Notes: a model not told the origin generated them from the letters alone. 64,000 nucleotides of DNA from Planctomycetia bacterium (GCA_030539295.1 JAUNSJ010000008.1:1-64000), one strand, 5' to 3'. Positions 1 through 10,886 are shown, counted from the stretch's first letter. Numbers and translations are program-made.

Positions 1-103
1 TACGTTGTATTTCTCCTTACCCCGGGCTATGATGTGCTGGCCTTACAGGCCGCCGGGGAATGGCGGTGATGGGATTCCATTTTTTGTTGTTGCCGGGGCG
101 GGC

Positions 104-173
104 AGGGCGAGCAGGTCTGACCCCCGAACGTTGTTGCTGGTTCCCGACCTGCGAGCAGTCGGGAACGTGAGCG
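104..173 (+). repeat. Dispersed hairpin repeat, copy A
   Basis: The core at 140-166 forms a hairpin (GTTCCCGAC against GTCGGGAAC, with an inner CTG/CAG pairing). About 70 bases around it match the reverse complement of 8634-8703, and the core matches 8934-8990. All three copies are intergenic. The function is unknown; REP-like elements are the closest general comparison. Confidence 0.7.
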
Positions 174-418
174 AACAGGCACAAAAAAAGACCGAACCCA
201 ACTCCGAGTTGGATTCGGCCAGCCCGGGGTTCGTGACATGGAGGGTCGCCCGGGTTTGCGGTAACTCTTCGGTCCGGTAAGGGTGACAACACAGGGAGGT
301 TCACCATGCGGTCCGAAAGGAGTTGTAAAATTTTAGGAGTGAGACCGCCGTTCGCCCCATACCCCACAGGGTCGACGAGGCGAACGACGGTGAGAGAGAT
401 CCTGATACAAGGCATTTT

Positions 419-471
419 CAGGTTGTCCGTCAAAGTGCACGAACTCTTCGCCGCTGGCAACGGACAACCTG
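419..471 (-). terminator. Hairpin downstream of the autotransporter-like gene
   Basis: A perfect 12-bp stem (419-430 with 460-471) encloses a 29-nt loop, starting 11 bases after the stop codon of the leftward gene. A second stem with one mismatch lies at 345-356/379-390. There is no T tract and the loop is large, so termination is a guess; mRNA 3' stabilisation is equally possible. Confidence 0.35.
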
Positions 472-481
472 AGGAGCTCGT

Positions 482-3400
482 TTAGAACTGCCAGCCCAGA
501 GTTGCTGTCATGTTCTGCGTCAACGCATGCTTGTACTTAATGGCATTGTAGTCGCCGGACAGTGTTATGGACTTGTCCGAATCCAGGTACAGCCAGGCAC
601 CACAGCCCAGGTTGACCGAGTCGCGGCCAATGGCCAGACCTTCGAGGCTCATGGGAGGAATCTGACCATCCATGGTCGTCACGTCGACAACAGGTGCGTC
701 ATCGCCGCCCAGCTGCGTTCCGTAGAAAATCTTGCCACTGATACCGCCGTTGCCCAGCGCGTAGTCCGTACTCACACCGAGACGAGCCATATTGCGACTG
801 TACTGAATCGTACTGAATCCGTAAGGCGAATACAGACTCCGTCGGTCGATATTTTTAATACCTATATTCTCCCACACCTCTCTGTCGTTATTGCTTTCAT
901 TAAAGCCGAAGAGCCAGGAATGCTCCGAGTCGATTCCGATCGTCGGGTTGATTCGCCAGTTGTCGCTCAGCTTGACGATTTTCGACAGGTACGCGGTACA
1001 GGTAAACGTATTGCCTGTGGTTTCGCCGGTACGAGTCACATAGTCGACTCCGTTCCATGCCCGGCGTTTCCAGTCGACCGACTGGGCACCACCGCCGACG
1101 AAGAGAGAGAACGAAATCATTCTCGTAGACATGCTCCATATGTGCGGCGAACTGGAAGTCGGTTACCTCCATTTCACTGGCGTAGCGGTCCTGGAGACCC
1201 GCGAGCTGACCATTTTGAGAGAGCTTCGGGAAGGCGAGTGCGACGAGAGCCCCGGCACTGGTCTGGTCGGAATACTGGCGTCGAACGCCGGCCATCATAC
1301 CGGTACGTCCCACAATATAGCCGTCTATTCCATCATAGCCGTCGGCCGAGATCGAGGTATAGAACGGAGATGCCCAGAATTCGCGAGTCTTGCCACGGTC
1401 GCTACTTCCCTGTAAGGCACTGGCCCCGGTCCCGAGCGATAACCGTTCCGCTTCCGTCGCCAGCTCCGTCGCCGTCGCCGCGTCGGCAACCTGACCCCGG
1501 GCACCCATTCCACCAAACGCCGAGCTACCGGCACCTAAACTGGAACCACCTCCGTGGCCGCCTTGTCCCATGATATTACCAAAGAAGAAGGGACTACCCG
1601 CTTGCCCAATGTGACTCGTTAACGTATGGAAGTTGGTAACTCCATAAAGAAGACCCATATTGTGCGCGAGATTTTTAAGTCTTTGCCTACTTGTGTCGTT
1701 CCAATAGGCGTCAATTTCATTGTACTCTCGATGATCGCTACCGTACTTTTCAGAGTAATCATCATCTTGAGCCTCTTTATTATTAACACCAAAGTTATTT
1801 AATACGTTACTCAAAGCGGTTATATCGTTTGAGGGCAGATTTTCTTCTTCACCAAACTGTTGAACGCTCTTACGCGTTGAGGTAACGGTATAGGTTGTGC
1901 GACCGTTATCCTCTACCTGGGTAACACGGGCCGACACCAAAGGCTTGGAGAACAGTTTTTCCAATGAACTTTTATCGGTCTGCGTTTTTTCTCCAGGCGT
2001 GTTGTTGTCATCCCACGTCTGAGACCAGAGACCAGCGTCTTCGGTTGTCCCCGCCTGTTTTGTCGTAATCACTGTGGTAACCATGGCGCCGTCGGATAGA
2101 AAGCACATACCATCGTAGTAGACATTGGAGCCATCACCAATTACCATCGAGTTCGTATTGATGGTTGCCAGGTTTTGACCTGCATTCGTGACATTGAACC
2201 AGAGCATTCCTCCGTTACGATAGGGATCAGTAGGCTGCGATGTGAGGTCGTAAATCAAGTTTGGAACAACTTTGCCCGAGAACCCTTGCAGAACCAACTG
2301 GCCCGTGTTGTACGTAGACGAGCCGTTGAAGGCCAGAATACCTACATAGCCAGGATAATAATAATCCTTATCTTTCAATAATTTTTCTTCTTTTTTATCT
2401 TCAGAGCAACCATAAATTGTAGTTATTCCGCTGAGATTGCTAAGATTATCATCCGCTTGGCCAAAGGTCTTTCCCGCGTCAACAGCCAGAATACCTTGCG
2501 CTATATTAACATCGCCGGAAAATCCGTTCTGATCTGCCGTGAACTTTAACGCCCCCCAACCTGTCTTATAAACAGTGCCATCGCCTGTCAATTGTTTCTC
2601 GTAAACAAAGGCGGCATCTTTTAGAGTGTTGCTGTCCCGAACATACTTATTCCCATCCTTAACGTAGACGTATTTTCCATTTAACATCTGGTACGCGGTA
2701 GGATAGTAGCTCCAAACGTATACTTCATCTTCACGCTGAGGATATTGAGTATCGTAGCCACCAATATCGCCTGCGGCTTCGGTGTAAAAGTTCACTATCG
2801 TACTATAATCACTCTGCGAAGGCTCTTTTTCAATCTTGATATCTGTTTTAAATATATTTTGGTCAAGCCCTTCCCAATTGGTGACTTTTTCCCAGCCTTC
2901 CCCTCCTTGAAGGTCGTCGTTCATTTGCACGTTGTCTCCATGCAACACCCTTCCGGAAAGAATTAACCAACCGCCGTTACTGACCGTAATAGAGGCATTG
3001 TTTCCAAATTCTGTTCCATAACTCAAGTTGCCCAATGCATTAGCACCGCTAATTGTGAGTTTATTGTTAATCGTTGTTTTTGGGGCTATGTTCTGATAGT
3101 CTGTCGTGAGCTCTTCGTCACCATAATAAGACCAGAATATGTTATTCGCAGTGACTTTACCATTAAACACCGTCGTCGAGCCTTGATTAATGATGTCTTG
3201 ATTAATGGAGCCTTTATTAAAGATCGCTGCGCCGTTAAATATGGTAGTACCATCGAAAGTAGCGTTGCCGCTGAAGTTGGCATCATTGCCAAGGGTCACA
3301 GTGGCACCGGTACCCGTGAAGTTGGCCGTGGAACCTTTATCGAAAGTCGCAACGCCGGTAATGGTGGCGTTATCTTTAAATTCGGTTTCCGAGCCATCGT

Positions 3401-6400
3401 TGAAGTCGGCTGTGCCTGTAACGGCAGCGGCACCATTAAACAGGGCCTTTCCGCTAAAGTCCGCAGTTTGAGCGAAGGTCGCGGTGTTGAAGTTGGTATC
3501 CGATTTTGCACCAAAGACAGCCGCACCGGCAACCTGGGTATTTCCGGCGACTGTCGTATTGCCGTTGAAGGTAGCTTTGTCGTTCAAGGAGATAAGAGCA
3601 CCGGTACCTGTGAAGTTGGTTGTGGAACCCTCGTTGAACGCGGCGGTGCCGTTAACGGTGGCGTTATTAGCGAAATATGTACCGCCTCCAAATTCAGCCC
3701 CGCTGTCAAAAACATTGCTGTCAAAGACCACATTGTTATTGAACGTGGCGTCCCCTTGGAGCTTTGTCGTTGAGCCTTGATTAAAGGTCGCTACGCCTGC
3801 GGTCTCACTACCAAATTCGGATTCCCCGTTGAGTAACGTTCCCGAGTCCTTATTGAAGTTGGCGTCGCCGGTCACGGTTGTTTTACCAGTAATCGTAGTG
3901 ACTTTGCCATTGAAATTAGCTATACCATCAACGGTGGCAGCACCGCCAATTGTGGTTTCGCCTTTGAAGTTGGCTTCGCCGTTAACGATGGCAGTATTGT
4001 CAATCGTGGTATTGCCATTGAAATTGGCTATACCGTTAACGGTGGCGTTATTCGCGAATTTTGCAGTTCCACCAAAGTCAGCCCCGCCGTTAAATTCAGC
4101 GGTGGCCTCGGCACCCGTGAATTTTGCCTCGGAGTCTTTATCGAAGGTCGCCATGCCGGTAATGGTGGCGTTATCTTTAAATTCTGTGACCGAGTTAGCT
4201 TTGAAGTCGGCTGTGCCTGTAACGGCAGCGGTGCCGTCAAAGGTTGCTTTGCCGCTAAAGTCAGCGTCTTTATCGAAGGTCGCAGTGTTGAAGTTCGCCG
4301 TTGTGCCATTGGCAAAGGTAGCGTTTTCTGCAACGGTGGTATTGCCGGTAACGGTGACGTTGGCGGTGTCGCTCAGGGCCAGTTGATCATTAAACTCGGC
4401 GTCGCCGTTAAGTTTTGTTACGGAAGTTCCCTTGAAGTCAGCTTTACCAGCGACGGTGGTCTTGCCGGTAACGGTCGTGTCGGCGTTGCCACTGAAGTTG
4501 GCAGCGTTACCGAGCTCGGCGCCGCCTTCAAGTTTCGTTTCCGAACCATCGTTGAAGTTGGCTACGCCGGTTACGGTTGTTTTACCGGTAATCGTGGTGA
4601 CTTTGCCGTTGAAGTCGGCTGTGCCTGTAACGTTAGCGGTGCCGTCGATTGTGGTATTGCCGCTGAAGTCGGCGTTTTCCGCGACGGTGGTGGCGCCGGT
4701 AACGGTGGTGTTGCCATTGAAGTTGGCATCGCTATCGAACTGGGCACCGCCTTTGAGTTTCGTTTCGGAGTCGGCGCCGAAGTTGGCGTCGCCGGTTACG
4801 GTTGTTTTGCCGGCTACTGTGGTGGTTTTACCATTGAAGTTAGCTATGCCGTTAACGTTAGCGGCACCGGCGAAGTCTGCGTTTCCGTCGAAGGTTGCGT
4901 CTTTCTTAAAGGTCGCGGTGGCGTCGGCACCCGTGAAGTTCGCCGTTGTGCCTATACCAAAAGTAGCGTTTTCCGCAACGATGGTATTGCCGGTAACGGT
5001 GACGTTGGCGGTATCGCTCAGGGCCAGTTGATTATTAAACTCGGCGTCGCCGTTAAGATTTGTTTTGGAAGTTCCCTTAAAGTCAGCTTTGCCAGCGACG
5101 GTGGTCTTACCAGTAACGGTTGTGTCGGCGTTGCCACTGAAGTTGGCGGCGTTACCGAGCTCGGCACCGCCTTCAAGTTTCGTTTCCGAACCATCGTTGA
5201 AGTTGGCATTGCCGATAATTTTGGCAAGCTTTTTAACCGTGGTGGTTTTACCATTAAAGTTGGCGTTGCCTTTAACGGTAGCGGCACCGGCGAAGTCTGC
5301 GTTTCCGCCAAACGTCGCGTCGCTTTCGAAGGACGCGGTGGCGTCGGCGTTCGTGAATTTTGCCTGGGAGTTTTCTTTGAAAGTCGCTATGCCGGTAATG
5401 GTGGCGTTATCTTTAAATTCTGTGACCGAGTTAGCGTTGAAGTCGGCTGTGCCGTTGATATTAGCAGGCACCGAATAAGTGGCTTCGCCGTTGAAGGTAA
5501 CGTCGCCCAGGTCTGCGGCACTATTGATGTTTGCATTCGAGCCAGCGAGGAAGGTGGTCTTATCGAAATTGACGTTATTGCCGTCAATCGTAACAGTTCC
5601 ACCCAGATCCGCCTGGGTTCCGGTTACCGTGGTTCCGTCGTTAAATGCGGCCCCGCCTTGCAAAGTGGCTTTACCTCCGAAATCAGCGTTTGAGCCATCG
5701 TTGAAGGTCGCCATGCCGGTCACGGTGGCGGTATCTTGGAAGATGGTGGTTGAATCCTCGTTGAAGTCGGCTGTGCCGTTGATATTAGCAGGCACCGAAT
5801 AAGTAGCTTCGCCGTTGAAGGTAACGTCGCCCAAGTCTGCGGCACTATTGATGTTTGCATTCGAGCCAGCGAGGAAGGTGGTCTTATCGAAATTGACGTC
5901 ATTGCCGTCAATCGTAACGGATCCACCCAAATTCGCCTGGGTTCCGGTTACCGTGGTTCCGTCGTTGAACGCGGCCCCGCCTTGTAAAGTGGCAGTATTG
6001 AAATTCGTTGTCGCACCATTATTGAAAGTCGCCAAGCCGTTAACGTTAGCGTTTCCGGCGAAGTCTGCGTTTCCGTCAAACGTTGCGTCTTTCTTAAAGG
6101 TCGCAGTGGCGTCGGCACCCGTGAAGTTGGCCGTCGTGCCTGTACCAAAGGTAGCGTTTTCCGCGACGGTGGTATTGCCGGTAACGGTGACGTTGGCGGT
6201 GTCGCTCAGGGCCAGTTGATCATTAAACTCGGCGTCGCCGTTAAGTTTTGTTACGGAAGTTCCCTTGAAGTCAGCTTTACCAGCGACGGTGGTCTTGCCG
6301 GTAACGGTCGTGTCGGCGTTGCCACTGAAGTTGGCAGCGTTACCGAGCTCGGCGCCGCCTTCAAGTTTCGTTTCCGAACCATCGTTGAAGTTGGCTACGC

Positions 6401-8266
6401 CGGTTACGGTTGTTTTACCGGTAATCGTGGTGACTTTGCCGTTGAAGTCGGCTGTGCCTGTAACGTTAGCGGTGCCGTCGATTGTGGTATTGCCGCTGAA
6501 GTCGGCGTTTTCCGCGACGGTGGTGGCGCCGGTAACGGTGGTGTTGCCATTGAAGTTGGCATCGCTATCGAACTGGGCACCGCCTTTGAGTTTCGTTTCG
6601 GAGTCGGCGCCGAAGTTGGCGTCGCCGGTTACGGTTGTTTTGCCGGCTACTGTGGTGGTTTTGCCATTGAAGTTAGCTATGCCGTTAACGGTAGCGGCAC
6701 CGGCGAAGTCTGCGTTTCCGTCGAAGGTCGCGTCTTTCTTAAAGGTCGCGGTGGCGTCGGCACCTGTGAAGTTCGCCGTTGTGCCTGTACCAAAGGTAGC
6801 GTTTTCCGCAACGGTGGTATTGCCGGTAACGGTGACGTTGGCGGTATCGCTCAGGGCCAGTTCATTATTAAACTCGGCGTCGCCGTTAAGTTTTGTTACG
6901 GAAGTTCCCTTGAGGTCAGCTTTGCCAGCGACGGTGGTCTTGCCGGTAACGGTCGTGTCGGCGTTGCCACTGAAGTTAGCGGCGTTACCTAATTCGGCGC
7001 CGCCTTCAAGTTTCGTTTCCGAACCGTTGTTGAAATTGGCTACGCCGGTTACGGTTGTTTTGCCGGCTACTGTCGTGGTTTTGCCATTGAAGTTGGCTTC
7101 GCCACCAACGGTAGCGTTTCCGTCGAAGTCTGCGTTTCCGTCGAAGGTCGCGTCGCCGTTAACCTGTGCGTCGGCGGCGACCGTCATGTTGCCATTGAAA
7201 TTGGCATCGCTTTTAAAGGTCGCGGTGTTGAATTCGGTATCGGAGGCCGTGCCAAAGACCGCGTTGCCGGTAACCTGGGTATCTCCGGCGACTGTCGTAT
7301 TGCCGTTGAAATTGGCATCGCTTTCGAAGGACGCGGTGGCGTCGGCGTTCGTGAAGTTTGCCTGGGAGTTTTCTTTGAAAGTCGCTATGCCGGTAATGGT
7401 GGCGTTATCTTTAAATTCGGTGACCGAGTCAGCGTTGAAGTCGGCTGTGCCGTTAATGGCGGTTGCCTTGTCAAAAGTGGCATTGCTATTGAATGTCGCG
7501 TTGCCGAGGGTGGCGACGGTCTTGATTTCGGCACTAGAGCCTGTCAGGAAAGAGGCGTTACTGAAGACGACCGAGTCGCCGTCGGCGATGATCTTACCGG
7601 CGATAATCGCGTCATTTTGGAAAACGGCGGTGCCTTCTGTGAAGTTCGCTGTGGTGCCTGTCTGTGTGGTGAACGTACTGGCGAAGGTTAATGTGCCGTC
7701 GCCGGTCTTTGTCAGGTTGCCGGCCAGGTCGATTGCGTCCTGGATAATGACTTCGGTCCCGTAGGTTTTTTCCGGGTCGATGACATTACCGCCACCGTCC
7801 AGAACGGCGTCCGTTTTGGAATATTTGCCTTGAACGTCAATGGTACCGAGGTTGTTTGGCGCGTCTGGGTCGGCCGGGTCGGGTGTGCCAGTACCCAAAA
7901 GGAACTCATCGGTAACGAATTCTTTGAGGAAGTACTCGCCCGCAGTGCCGTCCGGGGCGGTATTGCCAGTCACAGAGAAAGTCCCGCCGTTGAGCGTAAT
8001 GGAGTTTGTGGTGCTGTCGTAAATTACGCCGGTTGTGGAATCTGGGTAAAATGTGTCGGTATCGTCGGTGAATGTTTTTGTGGTAAAAGATTGGCCATCG
8101 GCGACGTCGTATGTTGTGCGGGCGTCTTGCCCAAAGAGAGAACCGCAGCAGAAGGCGCTGGCACCGAAAAGAAGAGTAGCGATGATTCGGGTAGCTCTGG
8201 AGACCCTTAGACGACCGAGGTTACCCCCCCCCCCCGTTTTGTCCAATTTATACGTGTCATTTTCAT
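482..8266 (-). CDS. Giant autotransporter-like repeat protein, frame broken twice
   Basis: This probably encodes an outer-membrane surface protein of about 2,595 aa. The start at 8266 has GGAGG at 8274-8278, 7 nt upstream. It is followed by a basic leader, a 12-G tract (8224-8235) and a hydrophobic signal segment (IIATLLFGASAFCCG). Most of the protein is degenerate Ala/Asn/Thr/Gly repeats (ATFDGNADF, TTVTGKTTVAG), as in parallel beta-helix passengers. A Gly-rich linker (about 1500-1580) leads to a barrel-like end (REFWASPFYT, MMAGVRRQYSDQTSAGALVAL) closing with the terminal Phe typical of outer-membrane barrels. Two shifts are needed: +1 at the G tract and +2 (one CT unit) at 1102-1110. Together they add exactly three bases and give one frame. 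The open frame alone could start at an ATG at 8306 without a ribosome site, which I think is spurious. The passenger function is unknown. Confidence 0.7.
1102..1110 (-). repeat. Short CT dinucleotide tract at a frame break
   Basis: The coding strand reads TTCTCTCTCTTC here. Upstream the barrel reads ENDFVLSL, and downstream the good frame is one base off and reads FVGGGAQSVDWKRRAW. One extra CT unit joins them as VLSLFVGGG. The downstream part (to 482) has no upstream start with a ribosome site, so it is not a separate gene. Confidence 0.75.
4321..5210. repeat. Long internal direct repeat, unit 1
   Basis: About 890 bases are nearly identical to 6154-7043, at a constant offset of 1,833 bases (611 codons). 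Both lie in the passenger of the autotransporter-like gene, so recombination between them would delete or duplicate 611 residues without changing frame. Confidence 0.85.
5449..5640. repeat. Shorter internal direct repeat, unit 1
   Basis: About 190 bases are nearly identical to 5782-5973, offset by 333 bases (111 codons), within the same passenger. The repeated protein segment includes ATYSVPANINGTADFN. Confidence 0.8.
5782..5973. repeat. Shorter internal direct repeat, unit 2
   Basis: Partner of 5449-5640, differing at only a few bases. Confidence 0.8.
6154..7043. repeat. Long internal direct repeat, unit 2
   Basis: Partner of 4321-5210. Divergence increases towards the right end. The repeated protein text includes LALSDTANVTVTGNTTVAEN. 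Confidence 0.85.
8224..8235 (-). repeat. 12-G homopolymer in the leader of the autotransporter-like gene
   Basis: There are twelve C on the + strand, so twelve G in the coding sense, right after AAAAC. With 12 G the reading from the ATG at 8266 gives KRGGGVTSVV and stops. With 13 or 10 G it continues KRGGGGNLGRLRVSRATRII into the signal segment. It is a near-duplicate of the tract at 11283-11294. Confidence 0.9.
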
Positions 8267-8273
8267 TACAAAA

Positions 8274-8278
8274 CCTCC
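8274..8278 (-). promoter_or_regulatory. Ribosome binding site deciding the autotransporter start
   Basis: GGAGG on the - strand lies 7 nt before ATG 8266. This favours 8266 over the in-frame but site-less ATG at 8306, and so implies that the G tract must be corrected for expression. Confidence 0.75.
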
Positions 8279-8633
8279 GTGATTGATGTAACTTGAGCCA
8301 GTGCACATTGCTGCATCAGAAAGCGGAAACTTTGTTCGGATATACCGAGCGGCCTGTCATCCGTACAGGCGTGAATATGCCGCGACTTCGATGCAAATGC
8401 AAGCTGGATCTATCGTTTATATTCTGGTCGACAGACTCCCTGCCTACGACGCTTATGCCCAAAAGATGTTGTTTTCGCCCGAGAAGGATCGCAAAGACCC
8501 ACCTCAAGATCGTAACATCACGTCCCCCTCTCTAAGACGCTGGCATAAGTTATTATCGGATAGATGTAGCGGTAATCTTTACAGAAGTTGGGAAAGTTTT
8601 TCCGATTTTTCCCGGCTGATCATGTTCACGACG

Positions 8634-8703
8634 GCTTACGTTCCCGACTGCTTGCAGGTCGGGAACCAGACAATAACATTCGGGGGTCGGACCTGCTCGC
8701 CCG
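8634..8703 (-). repeat. Dispersed hairpin repeat, copy B
   Basis: This is inverted relative to copy A (104-173), with the hairpin core at 8640-8666. The match to A extends over the flank that reads GGGCGAGCAGGTC in the - sense. Confidence 0.7.
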
Positions 8704-8728
8704 CACCAATACGCACCTGACACCGGGT

Positions 8729-8880
8729 ACAGCCCTCCGCGGCCCTCAGCGAACTCCGCGTGATAAAAAAATAACCCGTCAATTAGCAAGGGCATTTGAG
8801 ACCGCACGGTGTCCATAACCTACTCTATTTTCAGGAATTATATAGCGCGCAGTGGGACGCAAAGGAGCGCAGAGGTCCCG
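8729..8880 (+). repeat. MITE-like dispersed repeat, copy 1
   Basis: The stretch from GCGTGATAAAAA through GGAATTATATAGCGCGCAGT to the GC-rich right end recurs at 25950-26092. The outer parts are degenerate inverted versions of CCTCTGCG/CGCAGAGG, so the element may have terminal inverted repeats. It has no coding capacity. Confidence 0.65.
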
Positions 8881-8933
8881 CTTCACAACCGGTCGCGCTC
8901 TACGCGGGGGTGCGGCTAGCGATCTGGGCTCGT

Positions 8934-8990
8934 TCTGGGGACGTTGTTGCTGGTTCCCGACCTGCAAGCAGTCGGGAACGTAAGCATTCG
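8934..8990 (+). repeat. Dispersed hairpin repeat, copy C
   Basis: The hairpin core at 8953-8979 differs from copy A by one base in the loop. It begins about 50 bases beyond the stop codon of the leftward MFS gene, where it could also act as a 3' structure. Confidence 0.7.
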
Positions 8991-9029
8991 GGAACACGGG
9001 CAGCCGGGAAGTTCAAAGGCTGGGTGCAG

Positions 9030-10886
9030 TTACTCCGGCAGTGGTTTGTCTTTGGTCTCCGGGAGGAACCAGACGATGAGTATGCCGAGCAGAAAGATTG
9101 GGCAGAGGGATGCCCCGGCGTACCGAATGGGCTCGTCACAGCCTTGGAAAATAATAGTCAGTCCGCCCAAGAGACTGGGACCGACAGCTGCCAGGTAGCG
9201 TCCGACGTTATAGCAGAACGAAACGGAGGTGCTCCTCAACCGGGTCGGAAACAGTTCCGGGAAGTAGATTGTATAGCCGCCCATGAGCGAACAGATGGAA
9301 AAACCCATAAACGGAATGAAAGTAAGGATTTCCCACGTCTGGTCCATGGCCAGAAAGACGAGCAGAATGGACAGGGTCGATAGCGACAGGAAAATCGTAA
9401 AGGTAATCCTGCGGCCGAGATAGCACGTAATAAACGCAAAGGAAAACATGCCAAGAAAGCCGCCGGCATTAATGAGAATCGAGGTGAGCGATCCCCAGCG
9501 ATTAACGATGCGGTCGACTTCCTTTTTCCGTTCGTCAATGGGCTTCCAGAGCTTTTCGCAGGAGCTGTCGGAGGAATCGATGGGCGCGGTAAACCAGGCG
9601 GCAATAGCGTCTGCCTGTGCCTTATCTTGCGCCGGCAGCTGGTCATAAGGAACGAAAGCCGGCTCCTGGCCCGGTGCGGACGGGGAATGGTCCAGCCGCT
9701 GCGAAGATGCTTTTCGCTTACTCTCGTTCAGTAGCGAGGCGGCCAGGTCCGTGGCTGTGACGGTCAGGGTCCCCTCTTGGCCAAGCCGCTGTATCTGACG
9801 GAATGCGTCCCGGGGCGAAAAATTTAATTCCGTCGTTCCGTCGGCCGCGAGAACATTTTGACTCAGGAAGGAGTCAGGCGACACATGATTCTTCTGCGAT
9901 TCCACGGCGAATGCCGGGTCGTTCATTAAGGGAATCAGGAAGGCGCGGTCGACGTCTGCACCTTGCTGACGGGCAATGGCCGTCTTTTCGCCAATCTTGC
10001 GAAAGACAGATCGGTTCAAATCAATGGCGAAGAGCATAATACCCCAAAAGCCGATGACACCGACCATGGACAGGAGCATACCGAGAATAATTCGTTTGCG
10101 AATAAGAGGGTCACTAAAGAGTTCCAGGAGCGAGCCGGCCTTCTTACCGCCGGCCTTTTCGGCTTCGTGGGCCTTGGTCCAGGTTTCCGGCTCCTTGAGA
10201 TATTTCATAATAAAGAAGAGCAGGACGACCGGAAAGACGCCGATCATAAAGGACCATCGCCAGGTAGACCAACCGAAGGGCAGCCAATCGTTTTTGACCA
10301 GTTCGCCAATGCCCAACGTTATGAACGCCGCGGCGATATTACTGACCGCCGACATGGCCTGAAGAAAGCCGAGCGCCATGGGCCGCGCTTTAGACGGCAT
10401 GGTCTCCGCGACCATTGTGGCGCAGACCGTAAAGGCACCTCCAATTCCCAGACCCACCACGAATCGCAGTGCCAGAAAGGCGCCCAGTGAATGGGCCAGC
10501 CCGGTAAAACCGGTCGAAAGTGAATAGAAAGCAATAGTGCAAATCATCACCTTAATACGGCCAAGTTTATCGCCGAGGACGCCGAAGATGATGCCGCCTG
10601 TTGCCCAGCCGATGAGCATGAGACTCGTTGCCCAACCGGACCAGGAAGAGACCATGGCACTTGATTCCGGCAGCTTTAACAGCTCCGCAATGGCCGGGCT
10701 GCGCGATAGGGCAAAGATCTGCTGGTCCAGTGTATCGAACGCCCAGCCGAGCGAGCAGACGATCAGGACAATCCACTGATACGCATTGAGCAGGCGATAC
10801 CAGGGCCGATTGTCATCCGGGAGTTCCGGTGCGGGCTGGTCAGAGTGATTTGCCACGTCTTGTCGAAGTGCCGTCGAACTTTTCAT
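9030..10886 (-). CDS. MFS transporter with a large loop between TM7 and TM8
   Basis: A 618-aa inner-membrane carrier of the major facilitator superfamily. The start at 10886 has AAAGG just upstream; the frame stays open further upstream but without a ribosome site. The first half has the loop 2-3 signature (GDKLGRIK), Gly-rich TM4/5 (FVVGLGIGGAFTV) and ETMPSKAR. The second half ends in PETKDKPLPE, as in sugar-porter-like members. Between TM7 (about residue 300) and TM8 (about 480) sits a hydrophilic insert of about 170 residues, giving more than 600 aa against the usual 400-500. By topology the insert should be periplasmic. The substrate is not evident; organic acid or sugar is possible. Confidence 0.8.
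   Translation of the reverse strand: MKSSTALRQDVANHSDQPAPELPDDNRPWYRLLNAYQWIVLIVCSLGWAFDTLDQQIFALSRSPAIAELLKLPESSAMVSSWSGWATSLMLIGWATGGIIFGVLGDKLGRIKVMICTIAFYSLSTGFTGLAHSLGAFLALRFVVGLGIGGAFTVCATMVAETMPSKARPMALGFLQAMSAVSNIAAAFITLGIGELVKNDWLPFGWSTWRWSFMIGVFPVVLLFFIMKYLKEPETWTKAHEAEKAGGKKAGSLLELFSDPLIRKRIILGMLLSMVGVIGFWGIMLFAIDLNRSVFRKIGEKTAIARQQGADVDRAFLIPLMNDPAFAVESQKNHVSPDSFLSQNVLAADGTTELNFSPRDAFRQIQRLGQEGTLTVTATDLAASLLNESKRKASSQRLDHSPSAPGQEPAFVPYDQLPAQDKAQADAIAAWFTAPIDSSDSSCEKLWKPIDERKKEVDRIVNRWGSLTSILINAGGFLGMFSFAFITCYLGRRITFTIFLSLSTLSILLVFLAMDQTWEILTFIPFMGFSICSLMGGYTIYFPELFPTRLRSTSVSFCYNVGRYLAAVGPSLLGGLTIIFQGCDEPIRYAGASLCPIFLLGILIVWFLPETKDKPLPE

Larger units (their letters stand above)
1..481. 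other. Intergenic region at the window edge
   Basis: No convincing gene is seen. The short open frames here have no recognisable product and cross the repeats. The region holds one copy of a dispersed hairpin repeat (104-173) and two further hairpins (345-390 and 419-471) beyond the 3' end of the leftward autotransporter-like gene. Confidence 0.6.
8283..9029. other. Intergenic region rich in dispersed repeats
   Basis: This gap lies between two leftward genes and has no credible gene. It holds repeat copies at 8634-8703, 8729-8880 and 8934-8990. The stretch 8283-8600 should carry the promoter of the leftward surface protein, but I could not pick a convincing -35/-10 pair. Confidence 0.6.

Noticed and set aside
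17-460. Possible 147-codon gene at the left edge
   Set aside because: It reads through the dispersed hairpin repeat and further hairpins; no homology or start signal.
4383-5693. Long open frames on the + strand across the surface-protein gene (up to about 500 codons, also at 6265-7764)
   Set aside because: They mirror the repeats of the - strand gene, have skewed composition (Val/Gly/Ala/Pro/Ser), no ribosome sites and no domain.
2900-7700. CRISPR-like regular repeats
   Set aside because: The repetition is coding, in-frame and without unique spacers; no cas genes are present.
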